DNA of 51,729 nucleotides from Ruminococcaceae bacterium UBA1404 (GTDB lineage: Bacteria > Bacillota > Clostridia > Oscillospirales > Ruminococcaceae): contig DBQC01000025.1 of assembly GCA_002305075.1 (NCBI GenBank), forward strand, positions 1-51,729, in the 5' to 3' direction. Of the stretch, positions 7,641 through 15,233 are shown piece after piece (within the stretch, counting starts at the first letter, position 1; each line of letters begins with the position of its first letter). The notes under the pieces are model-generated. The model made no database searches. It was not told where the DNA came from and saw only the letters and a program-made list of their open reading frames with translations. The translations under genes were made by a program, and so were the position numbers.

Positions 7641-8606
7641 ATGAGTATCAAAATAAAGAGAAAAACCATAGGACGCATCGCCCTAGCTGTTTTTGCTGTG
7701 CTGGCTATCTCGCTGGCGGCGAAGGCCACCGGAAGCCGACCCTTTGGCTACCAGCTCATGGCCGGCAGCCCCACCCCCCTCGCCGAGGGTGTTACGGTGC
7801 TCAGCCCCACCACCGGTTCGGTGCGTTACAGCGGCGGCGGCGCCACCCTCGACGCTTCCAACACCGCCGAAGGCTATGTGATGGTACGATACAAAGGGAG
7901 CACACGCAGCAAGGTGCGCATCACCCGCACCGGCGGCACCACCTACACCTACGATTTGCGCAGCGACGGTGTGTACGAGGTCTTTCCCCTCACCGACGGC
8001 AGCGGAGACTATCAGGTGCAGGTTTTTTACAACCTGTCGGGCAGCCAGTATGCCCTGGCACTATCCCAGAACATAACCGTGCGACTTCGCAGCCATATGC
8101 TGCCCTATCTCTACCCCAACCAGCTTGTAAACTTTACGGCCTCCTCTAAGGCGGTGGCCAAGGGTGCCGAGCTGGCCGAAGGCGCCGAGGACGATATTGC
8201 CATTGTCACCGCAATCTACAACTATGTCACCCAGACCATCCGCTACGATACACAGCGGGCAAAGCAGGTGACCGATGGTAGCCTTGTGGGCTACATCCCC
8301 GTGGTGGACGATGTGCTGGCCAATCAAAAGGGCATCTGCTTTGATTACGCCGCTCTGATGGCCGCCATGCTGCGCTCCCAGCAAATCCCCACCCGCATGG
8401 AGTTTGGCTATGTGTCTGGCGGCATTTACCATGCCTGGATCAGCACTTATATCACCGGCGTGGGCTGGTTAAATGGCGTGATTCAGTTTGACGGCGAAAG
8501 CTGGAAGCTGATGGATCCTACCTTTGCCTCGAGTGGCGGTGGAAGCACCGAAATTTTGCGGTTTATCGGCAATGGCAGCAACTACAAAACCGCCTATGTC
8601 TACTAA
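7641..8606 (+). CDS. Secreted transglutaminase-like domain protein
   Basis: A 321-residue protein with a basic N-terminus and one hydrophobic segment (about residues 12-28) that serves as signal peptide or anchor. A beta-rich region follows to about 150. A transglutaminase-like cysteine protease fold then carries the triad: Cys in KGICFDYAALM, His in YHAWIS and Asp in LMDPTFAS. Bacterial members of this superfamily are usually peptidases or cell-surface amidases rather than cross-linkers; the substrate is unknown. AGGAGG lies 6 bases before the ATG. It is monocistronic, with its own consensus promoter and a strong terminator. Confidence 0.85.
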   Translation: MSIKIKRKTIGRIALAVFAVLAISLAAKATGSRPFGYQLMAGSPTPLAEGVTVLSPTTGSVRYSGGGATLDASNTAEGYVMVRYKGSTRSKVRITRTGGTTYTYDLRSDGVYEVFPLTDGSGDYQVQVFYNLSGSQYALALSQNITVRLRSHMLPYLYPNQLVNFTASSKAVAKGAELAEGAEDDIAIVTAIYNYVTQTIRYDTQRAKQVTDGSLVGYIPVVDDVLANQKGICFDYAALMAAMLRSQQIPTRMEFGYVSGGIYHAWISTYITGVGWLNGVIQFDGESWKLMDPTFASSGGGSTEILRFIGNGSNYKTAYVY

Positions 8607-8620
8607 ATACATAAACCCAA

Positions 8621-8652
8621 AAGCCCGCGCATTAAAGGCGCGGGCTTTTTTA
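8621..8652 (+). terminator. Strong terminator after the transglutaminase-like gene
   Basis: AAGCCCGCGC (8621-8630) pairs perfectly with GCGCGGGCTT (8638-8647) over a 7-base loop, followed by a T run. It lies between convergent genes and may also stop transcription from the helicase. Confidence 0.9.
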
Positions 8653-8661
8653 CGCCCCAAA

Positions 8662-10728
8662 CTAGGGCTCGAGCATTTTAATTATCCGGGTGTTGTCCAG
8701 CACCGACAGATGCAGCAGTTTGCTGCCCAACTTGCCAAAATGGGCGGTGAAGGAGCGTCCCGGCTCATTTACGGCGGTGATTTCGCCTATGCCGAAAAAG
8801 CGATGCTCCACCTGCCGCCCAACAAGCGGGTGGGCGGCTTCAGGGTGGACAACAGGCTTGCCCATCAGCACCGGAATAAACCGCGAGGGGGTCAGTGTTC
8901 GTTCACCGATGGCGGTGGGGCAGATAAGGCACAGCGACCGGATGGCCCGGGTGACCGCCACATACCCCAGTCGCACCTCCTCCTCAAGGGGGGCATGGTT
9001 GCCTTCAGCAGCCTCCCCAATGGCCTGGGCCGAGGGTAGCACACCGTCCAGAAAATCCACTACCAGCACATGGTCAAACTCCATGCCCTTGGTCGAGTGG
9101 ATCGTGGAAAGAGTCACCGGCGCATTTCGGTGGTCGGCGTGTTGAGCCAGCAGGTCGTCCAGCTGGTCTATGCGGTCAAGGAAGTCCTCGACTTTGGGGT
9201 AGCGCAGCGCTATGGACCGCAGCGCATCGAGGAGCTGGGCGTCCTGCTCAAGACGAAGACCGCCCCCGGCCCGCTGGGTGAGAAAGTCGAGGTAGCCCAG
9301 ATCATCCAGCATCACTTCCAGCGCCCGAGGGCTGGGCAGCCCCCGCAGACGGGCTATTTGCCGCCCTGCGTAGACCACTCGGGCGGTGGACATCCCCTCG
9401 GTGGGCGCATCACATAGTGTATCGAACACGCTGCCCCCCGCCGGGGTGTTTCCCAGCGCAAAGTCCAGCATCTGCCGAGAGATATAGGCCCCCATTTTAT
9501 AATAGACCCGGCTAAAGGCGTTCAGGTCGCCGGGGTTGTAGGACAGCGCAAAAAAGCTTAGCAGGTCGGCCACAATGCCCAACCGCTTAAGGCGGATTTT
9601 TTGCTCCCTGATATAGAAGTCGATGCCTGCTCGGCTTAGCGCATCGGCCACGCCAAAGGCCGAGGGATTGTTGCGGTAGAGTACCGCCGCACGCTCCCCC
9701 GGGGACAGCGCCTGCAGGCGGCGGGCCACGACCTCACCCTGATCCTCGCCCTCTTTTAGAGGCAGATACTCTACCGGGGGCCCATCGGGGCGGGCGGTGT
9801 ACAGCTGCTTGTCAAAGCGGTTGGCCGACAGCCCGATGAGCCGCTCTGCCGCTGCGCACACCTGCGGGGTGAGCCGAAAGCTCTCCTCGGTTTTAAGCAC
9901 CGCAATGCCGGGATAGCGCTCGGGCAAGTTTAACATAAGCCGGGTGCTGGTGCCCCTAAAGCCATAGATGCTCTGGTCCTCGTCGCCCACCATAAACAGC
10001 CGCTCAGGCTGGGCAATCTCTTCGATGATGGCATGCTGCAGGGCGGTGGTGTCCTGCGCTTCGTCCAGCAGCAGGTATGGAGTAGCCTTTTTTAAGGCCT
10101 CTGTAAGCTGGGGACGGCTGCGCAAAAGCTGCAGCGCACCGGTGAGCATATCATCAAAGTCCATCAGTCCATGCTCTGCCTTATAGCGCTCATAGCCTAG
10201 GCAGAGCTCATTGAGACCCGGTATGCCAAACTCGGTGTTGTGCCGGGCTTCGGGGCGCTCTAAGCGGTTTAGAATAAGCCCGTAACATCGGGCTAAGCTG
10301 TCGATAAAATCGTCGTCTCCAAAGCGGCCGCTGGCCTCTCTAAAAAGGCCGCGGAAAATTTCGGCCTGCCCGCCATCGGTAAGCAGCTCGGGCAGACCGG
10401 CCCGCCCAGCCTGGCGGCGCAGCAGCCGGTAGCAAAAAGCATGGATGGTGGAAAAGGCCGGTGACTTTGGGACAAGTTCGCCAAACAGCCCATTAAAGCG
10501 GCGCTCCATGTCCCGGGCCCCCTCCCGGCTGAAGGTGAGGGTGCGCAAGGCCGAGGCTGAAATGCCCTTGTTAAGTAAAAGATGGGCTATGCGGGCGGCC
10601 ACCACGGTAGTTTTGCCTGCGCCCGGCACCGCCAGCAGCAGCAGGCCCCCCGGGTGGGTCACAGCGGCCCGCTGCGCCTCGCTGAGGGTGATGTCTTTAT
10701 GCGATTGTAGGTAGGCTGCAATGTCCAT
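8662..10728 (-). CDS. UvrD/PcrA-family ATP-dependent DNA helicase
   Basis: A 688-residue superfamily 1A helicase. The Q-motif (LSEAQRAAVTHPGG) precedes Walker A AVPGAGKTT. Motif II is LLLDEAQD, motif III GDEDQSIYGFRG, motif V STIHSTKGMEFD and motif VI YVAVTRA. It is somewhat shorter than PcrA/UvrD (about 720-750). The last 70 residues, with RQVEHRFFGIGEI and LSVLDN, resemble the small tudor-like C-terminal domain that in PcrA contacts RNA polymerase. The role is DNA unwinding in repair or clearance of stalled complexes. AGGAGG lies 5 bases before the ATG. It is probably a second UvrD-type helicase besides a longer PcrA elsewhere, which is inference. Confidence 0.92.
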   Translation of the reverse strand: MDIAAYLQSHKDITLSEAQRAAVTHPGGLLLLAVPGAGKTTVVAARIAHLLLNKGISASALRTLTFSREGARDMERRFNGLFGELVPKSPAFSTIHAFCYRLLRRQAGRAGLPELLTDGGQAEIFRGLFREASGRFGDDDFIDSLARCYGLILNRLERPEARHNTEFGIPGLNELCLGYERYKAEHGLMDFDDMLTGALQLLRSRPQLTEALKKATPYLLLDEAQDTTALQHAIIEEIAQPERLFMVGDEDQSIYGFRGTSTRLMLNLPERYPGIAVLKTEESFRLTPQVCAAAERLIGLSANRFDKQLYTARPDGPPVEYLPLKEGEDQGEVVARRLQALSPGERAAVLYRNNPSAFGVADALSRAGIDFYIREQKIRLKRLGIVADLLSFFALSYNPGDLNAFSRVYYKMGAYISRQMLDFALGNTPAGGSVFDTLCDAPTEGMSTARVVYAGRQIARLRGLPSPRALEVMLDDLGYLDFLTQRAGGGLRLEQDAQLLDALRSIALRYPKVEDFLDRIDQLDDLLAQHADHRNAPVTLSTIHSTKGMEFDHVLVVDFLDGVLPSAQAIGEAAEGNHAPLEEEVRLGYVAVTRAIRSLCLICPTAIGERTLTPSRFIPVLMGKPVVHPEAAHPLVGRQVEHRFFGIGEITAVNEPGRSFTAHFGKLGSKLLHLSVLDNTRIIKMLEP

Positions 10729-10829
10729 TTAGCCCTCCTAAGTATTCTTTCTTATTTAATCATAACCCGGTGCGTCCCCTTGCTGCAAGCCCCTCCACGA
10801 CACAATGTGCGCTTTTTCCACCGGTAACA

Positions 10830-10859
10830 TTGATTTAAGCTCCTTGGCTGTGCTATACT
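10830..10859 (+). promoter_or_regulatory. Promoter of the transketolase operon
   Basis: TTGATT (10830-10835) and TATACT (10854-10859) with an 18-base spacer, 26 bases before the ATG. Confidence 0.7.
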
Positions 10860-10885
10860 CTTAGCGTTAGCAAGGGAGGGTGTTT

Positions 10886-11734
10886 ATGCAAACCAAGAAG
10901 ACAAATAATCTGCCGGCACTGTCCACCCAAATTCGCATAGAGACGCTTAAGGGTCTGGGCAAGCTGGGCTTTGGCCATGTGGGCGGAAGCTTTTCGGTGG
11001 CCGAGCTGCTGGCGGTGCTCTACGGCAAACAGATGCGCTATAATCCCGAGGAACCTAATTGGCCCGACCGGGATTATCTTGTTTGTTCCAAAGGTCACGC
11101 AGGGCCGGCGGTCTATGCTGCGCTGGCTTTGTCGGGCTTTTTCCCCACCGACTGGCTGCTCACTATCAACACACCGGGCACGCGGCTGCCCAGCCACTGC
11201 GACCGGCTGCTCACCCCGGGCGTGGACATGACCACCGGCTCCCTCGGGCAAGGCGCCTCTACGGCGGTGGGCATTGCGCTGGCCAATCGCCTTCAGGGCC
11301 GGGACAGTTACACCTATCTCATCCTTGGAGACGGCGAAATCCAGGAGGGGCAGGTCTGGGAGGCCATGTCCATGGCGGCCCAGCTCAATTTGGACCATCT
11401 GATTACCTTTGTGGACTACAACAAGAAGCAGCTGGATGGCTACCTGTGCGACATCAACAACTTCGACAATATTGCCGAGCGCATGGCTGCCTTTGGTCTT
11501 GAGGCCGTTACGGTGGACGGGCACGATACCAATGCCATCGACCGTGCCATCGACCAAGCCAAGGCTTCAGGCCGAGCCACCTGTATCGTGCTCGATACCG
11601 TTAAGGCAAAGGACTGCTCCTTCGCCGAGAATGTGTTTAACAATCACTCGGTGACCATCAACGAGGCCCAGCTTGAAGAGGGGCTAAGCTTTCTTAATGC
11701 CAAACTGAAAGAGCAGGTGCGGGATGATGATTAA
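10886..11734 (+). CDS. Transketolase, N-terminal (TPP-binding) subunit
   Basis: A 282-residue protein matching the first half of transketolase. It has GHVGGS near the N-terminus, SKGHAGPAVYA, LGQGAS and the thiamine diphosphate/metal motif GDGEIQEG. With the next gene it makes a split transketolase, common in Clostridia and archaea. It moves two-carbon units between sugar phosphates in the non-oxidative pentose phosphate pathway. GGGAGG precedes ATG 10886 by 6 bases; a GTG two codons earlier overlaps this ribosome binding site and is less likely. It overlaps the next gene by 11 bases, indicating coupled, equimolar synthesis. Confidence 0.93.
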   Translation: MQTKKTNNLPALSTQIRIETLKGLGKLGFGHVGGSFSVAELLAVLYGKQMRYNPEEPNWPDRDYLVCSKGHAGPAVYAALALSGFFPTDWLLTINTPGTRLPSHCDRLLTPGVDMTTGSLGQGASTAVGIALANRLQGRDSYTYLILGDGEIQEGQVWEAMSMAAQLNLDHLITFVDYNKKQLDGYLCDINNFDNIAERMAAFGLEAVTVDGHDTNAIDRAIDQAKASGRATCIVLDTVKAKDCSFAENVFNNHSVTINEAQLEEGLSFLNAKLKEQVRDDD

Positions 11735-12689
11735 GCTTTTAGATAAGATAACCCTCGACGCCCGGGAGGTTAGAGCCGGCTTTGCCGACACCATGATGGA
11801 ACTGGCCGAAAAAAACCACAAGATTGTCTATCTCGCCGCCGACCTGATGGGCACGCTGGGCATGGCAACCTTTGAAAAAACCTATCCCGAGCGTTGCATC
11901 AACACCGGGATTGCTGAGGCCAACATGGTTGGCATGGCCTGTGGAATGTCGGTGGCGGGTATGGTGCCCTTTGTTCACTCCTTTGGGCCCTTTGCCACCC
12001 GCCGTTGCTTTGACCAAATTTATATGTCGGGAGCCTACGCCAAGGCCAATGTTAAAATTATCGGCAGCGATCCCGGCGTCTGCGCAGCCTTTAACGGCGG
12101 CACCCACATGCCCTTTGAGGACGCTGCGCTGATGACCAGCATTCCCGAGATGACTGTGGTCGAGCCCTGCGACCGAGTACAACTTCAAAACCTGTTACCT
12201 CAGATTGCCGACACCTATGGTATGTTTTATATCCGACTGGTGCGCAAGAAGAATCCCCTTATCTACGCCGAGGACGCCCAGTTTGAAATTGGCAAGGCAG
12301 CCCGGGTGCGAGAGGGCAGTGATGTGACCATTATCGCCAGCGGCATCATGGTGGAGCAGGCCATTTTGGCCGCCGACGCTCTGGCTGCCGAGGGGATCTC
12401 GGCCCGGGTGCTGGATATGTTCACATGGAAGCCCCTGGACGAGCAGGCCATTTTAGAGGCCGCCCAGGAGACCGGCTGCATTGTCACGGCCGAAAATCAC
12501 AACATCCTAAACGGACTGGGCAGCGCCGTGGCCGGCTACCTTGCCCGCCGCCGCCCCACGCCGGTGGAGATGGTGGGTGTTAACGACGAGTTCGGCGAGG
12601 TGGGCCCCGAGAGCTATCTCCGGGAGCGCTTTGACCTCACCGCCGACCACATAATCCGAGCTGCCAAGGCGGCTATAGCCCGCAAATAG
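11724..12689 (+). CDS. Transketolase, C-terminal (pyrimidine-binding) subunit
   Basis: A 321-residue protein matching the second half of transketolase. The pyrimidine-binding domain carries the catalytic Glu in NTGIAEANMVG, and a C-terminal domain with TAENHNILNGLG follows. It pairs with the N-terminal subunit; both are needed for the active heterotetramer in this arrangement. Two adjacent ATGs are possible at 11724 and 11727. It overlaps the upstream gene by 11 bases and has only a weak binding site, consistent with translational coupling. Confidence 0.93.
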   Translation: MMIKLLDKITLDAREVRAGFADTMMELAEKNHKIVYLAADLMGTLGMATFEKTYPERCINTGIAEANMVGMACGMSVAGMVPFVHSFGPFATRRCFDQIYMSGAYAKANVKIIGSDPGVCAAFNGGTHMPFEDAALMTSIPEMTVVEPCDRVQLQNLLPQIADTYGMFYIRLVRKKNPLIYAEDAQFEIGKAARVREGSDVTIIASGIMVEQAILAADALAAEGISARVLDMFTWKPLDEQAILEAAQETGCIVTAENHNILNGLGSAVAGYLARRRPTPVEMVGVNDEFGEVGPESYLRERFDLTADHIIRAAKAAIARK

Positions 12690-12702
12690 TTCCGCAACAC
12701 AA

Positions 12703-12733
12703 AAAACAGGAGCCGGTAATCGGCTCCTGTTTT
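12703..12733. terminator. Bidirectional terminator between transketolase and HD-GYP genes
   Basis: CAGGAGCCG (12707-12715) pairs perfectly with CGGCTCCTG (12721-12729) over a 5-base loop. AAAA on the left and TTTT on the right let it work in both directions. Confidence 0.9.
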
Positions 12734-12742
12734 GCATATGGT

Positions 12743-14011
12743 TTAGTCGGCCGCATCCACAACGCCTTCGTCAAAGATGGCTCTAAAGGCCTCGTGATTC
12801 TCTAAAAATAACTCTACCAGCATGGGGTCAAAGTGACGGCCGCTTTCCTGCCGGATAATCTCCATGGCCTTTTCGTGAGTAAAGGGCTCCTTATACACCC
12901 GGCGAGAGCGCAGAGCGTCGTAGACATCGGCCAGCGCCATAATCCGTCCCGAAAGGGGAATGTCGAGGCCCTTAAGGCCGTTGGGATAGCCGCTACCGTC
13001 CCACTTTTCGTGGTGGGTTAGGGTAATTTCCATGCCAACTTGGAAAAAGGTATTGTGGTCACTTTGCCTGCGGGCGTCGGCCAAGGTGTTGTATCCAATG
13101 GTGACATGGGTCTTCATAATTTCAAATTCTTCGGGGGTCAGCCGGCCCGGCTTTAGCAAAATCGCATCGGGCACGCCCACTTTGCCAATGTCGTGAAGGG
13201 GGCTGCTCTGAGCCAGAGCGTCGATGTATTCCCGGTCTACAATATGGGGATACCGGCCCTGCTCCAGCAGCTTTTCGGCCACCAGGCGGCAGTAGTGCGA
13301 GGTGCGCAGGATATGCTCGCCGGTGTCGTCGTCCCGGGATTCAGCTAGACGCACCAGCGCATAGATGGTGGTGAGCTGGGTTCGGGACACTTCGGCGACC
13401 TTCTCCCGCACCAACTCCTCAAGATGGTCATTATACTGTTCAAGCTTTTCCTCGATGCGCTTGAGCTGGGTGATGTCCTGCAGCGTACCCCGCATACCTA
13501 TAAACCGCCCATCATCGTCTAATTTTGCCACCGCTCGCATATGAACCCACTTTACTCGACCATAGCCCAAAAGTAGGCGGTAGCGATAATTGAGGTGGGG
13601 TACCCCTTTGGCTATGTTGGCCACACTCTCTTTGACTATGGGCAGATCGTCGGGGTGCACCCGGGTATAGTAGAGCTCCGAGCCGGGTTCGGCATCGTCG
13701 TCCACCTCGATAATGCGGCGCATGGTGTCCGACCAAAAGCTCTTGTTTGTGGCCAGATCGTATTCCCAGTTGCCCAGCTGAGCAATTTGCTGGGCCTCGC
13801 GGCGGCTGGCATCGCTGCGCAGCAGCTCGGCTTGCTTGGCTTCAAGCTGGCGGGATATATCCACATAGCGCTGCATAATTTCGGCAACTAAGGCGGTCTG
13901 AATTCGGCTATCCAGCTGACCTGCAAAGGCATTGAGCAGGGCGCAGAGGCTGGCATCGCTGCCCTGGTACTCCAAAAGATCTTTTGGCTGAATGGCCTCA
14001 ATTTGTCTCAT
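12743..14011 (-). CDS. PAS-HD-GYP cyclic-di-GMP phosphodiesterase
   Basis: A 422-residue cytoplasmic protein. The first 70 residues are helical, a PAS_3-type sensor spans about 75-185 (ending GTLQDIT), a short coiled coil covers about 185-210, and an HD-GYP domain about 210-405. The HD-GYP residues are intact: GEH (231-233), HDIGK (273-277), HHEKWDGSGYP and the closing DVYDAL. Such proteins hydrolyse cyclic di-GMP and thereby influence motility, biofilm or sporulation. The start codon overlaps the stop of the upstream sensor gene (ATGA), so synthesis is coupled and the two probably act together. No receiver domain or membrane segment is present, so input comes from the PAS domain or the partner. 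Confidence 0.92.
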   Translation of the reverse strand: MRQIEAIQPKDLLEYQGSDASLCALLNAFAGQLDSRIQTALVAEIMQRYVDISRQLEAKQAELLRSDASRREAQQIAQLGNWEYDLATNKSFWSDTMRRIIEVDDDAEPGSELYYTRVHPDDLPIVKESVANIAKGVPHLNYRYRLLLGYGRVKWVHMRAVAKLDDDGRFIGMRGTLQDITQLKRIEEKLEQYNDHLEELVREKVAEVSRTQLTTIYALVRLAESRDDDTGEHILRTSHYCRLVAEKLLEQGRYPHIVDREYIDALAQSSPLHDIGKVGVPDAILLKPGRLTPEEFEIMKTHVTIGYNTLADARRQSDHNTFFQVGMEITLTHHEKWDGSGYPNGLKGLDIPLSGRIMALADVYDALRSRRVYKEPFTHEKAMEIIRQESGRHFDPMLVELFLENHEAFRAIFDEGVVDAAD

Positions 14012-14844
14012 CGGCCTTCCCCCTGCAGAAAGTAGTTGATGCCCAGCGACTCAATCCTGCGCAGTTGGGTAATAACCGCCTGCTGAGATTCGGGTGTGGC
14101 AAGGATGCTGCCATGCTGGGGAGCAATCAGCGAGATATCCAGCTCCTCAATGCGGTCCAGAGCATAGTTGAGGGCTACTTTGCAGGGCATGGTGCGCCGA
14201 TGGAAATTTATAATGCCCATCATCTGACAGTATTTTTCTTCTCCCTGACATTGGCCATTCATGCATTCTCTAAACATAACACAGTCGGAACATATGTCGG
14301 TAATGGAGCTGTAAAGATCCCAGTTGTGGTCGTAGCTACCAAAAATATCGCTGCTAAAGAGCACTTTACTCTGGGTGTCGTAGGTGATAAAGCAGCCGTT
14401 TGTATGGGCAAAAGGAGTGCGGATGAATTTGAGCTTTCGCCCGCTGGAAAAGCAGAACTCATAGTTCATATCCTCGATGCAGCGCATGGGGGAGGTCACC
14501 GAGTAGTAGTTGATAAACAGGTTGCTTTCTTTGTGGGAGATAATTTCCAGCTCGCCCGGGCCTATGAGCTCCTCTACATGGGGGATGTTGCCGCAGAGAT
14601 CGGGGTCGGCGTGATGATAGATCAGCCGTTTAATCTGCTGTGGACTGGTGCCGGTGCGCATAACTTTAACCATCACCGTGCTAAAGTGGGTTCGGCTGCC
14701 ACTGTCGATGAGCACAGCCTCATCGCCGTCTACAATGAGATAAGGATTGCAGTGCAGCCCTGCGCCTTCATCCCAAAAGCCCACCCAAAAAATGCCCGGA
14801 GCAATTTCTACATGGGCGTTGTAATTTAGCTCCTGCCTGTCCAA
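14008..14844 (-). CDS. ODP-type di-iron metallo-beta-lactamase-fold sensor protein
   Basis: A 278-residue metallo-beta-lactamase-fold protein resembling the flavodiiron/ODP (oxygen-binding di-iron) group. All expected metal ligands can be seen: HHADPD (77-82), His147 in FAHTNG, Asp166 in FSSDIFG and His244 in PQHGS. There is no flavodoxin domain, so it is not a complete flavodiiron reductase; ODP proteins bind oxygen and act as sensors. A cysteine-rich stretch, C185-x2-C-x5-C-x4-C-x6-C206, lies where other members have an ordinary helix. The start is TTG, with AAGGAA about 10 bases upstream; no other in-frame start is near. It is translationally coupled to the HD-GYP gene, which suggests that oxygen or redox state controls cyclic di-GMP breakdown. 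Confidence 0.82.
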   Translation of the reverse strand: MDRQELNYNAHVEIAPGIFWVGFWDEGAGLHCNPYLIVDGDEAVLIDSGSRTHFSTVMVKVMRTGTSPQQIKRLIYHHADPDLCGNIPHVEELIGPGELEIISHKESNLFINYYSVTSPMRCIEDMNYEFCFSSGRKLKFIRTPFAHTNGCFITYDTQSKVLFSSDIFGSYDHNWDLYSSITDICSDCVMFRECMNGQCQGEEKYCQMMGIINFHRRTMPCKVALNYALDRIEELDISLIAPQHGSILATPESQQAVITQLRRIESLGINYFLQGEGR

Positions 14845-14916
14845 GGTATAACACTTCCTTTTATCTTATAATCCCGGCGCAGGTAATAAGTCGGCAACCG
14901 GACAGGATTAATATTT

Positions 14917-14945
14917 ATTATAATTAGATGCGTATAGCACACCAA
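14917..14945 (-). promoter_or_regulatory. Promoter of the ODP/HD-GYP operon
   Basis: On the minus strand TTGGTG (14940-14945) and TATAAT (14917-14922) with a 17-base spacer, giving a leader of about 65 bases. Confidence 0.65.
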
Positions 14946-15038
14946 TAATAACACAATAAATATGTTCTCTCAACGCATTTTTACCCTAATTCTATATATT
15001 CGACAGGGTCTTGCAAAAAACAAGCCTTGCCTTTGTCG

Positions 15039-15067
15039 TTGCATTCCCATGGCAATCGTGGCATAAT
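15039..15067 (+). promoter_or_regulatory. Candidate promoter of pncB
   Basis: TTGCAT (15039-15044) and CATAAT (15062-15067) with a 17-base spacer. It implies a leader of about 160 bases. The stretch 14946-15038, between this and the divergent promoter, shows no gene. Confidence 0.5.
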
Positions 15068-15073
15068 AACCGC

Positions 15074-15233
15074 AGAGAGATTATTTTGCAAACGGCAGCC
15101 TGTTGGCGATGGCCAATAAGGCTATGCTTTTGTGTGGTCATCTGTGGTGACACCCCTAGCCGCTTAGCTTTTCTATGCGTAATGACCCCAGCGGTGCGAA
15201 ATTTTCCGCACCAAAGGGAGGAGGATACAGAAA
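15074..15233 (+). promoter_or_regulatory. Long possibly structured leader of pncB
   Basis: No open frame is seen. A hairpin can form around TTGGC-GATG-GCCAA, with outer pairs GCCT/AGGC, near 15098-15122. A dyad GGTGCG (15193-15198)/CGCACC (15207-15212) sits just before the GGGAGGAGG ribosome binding site. The latter could be an operator or an RNA hairpin controlling the site. I cannot match it to a known NAD-responsive riboswitch or NiaR/NrtR site. Confidence 0.35.
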
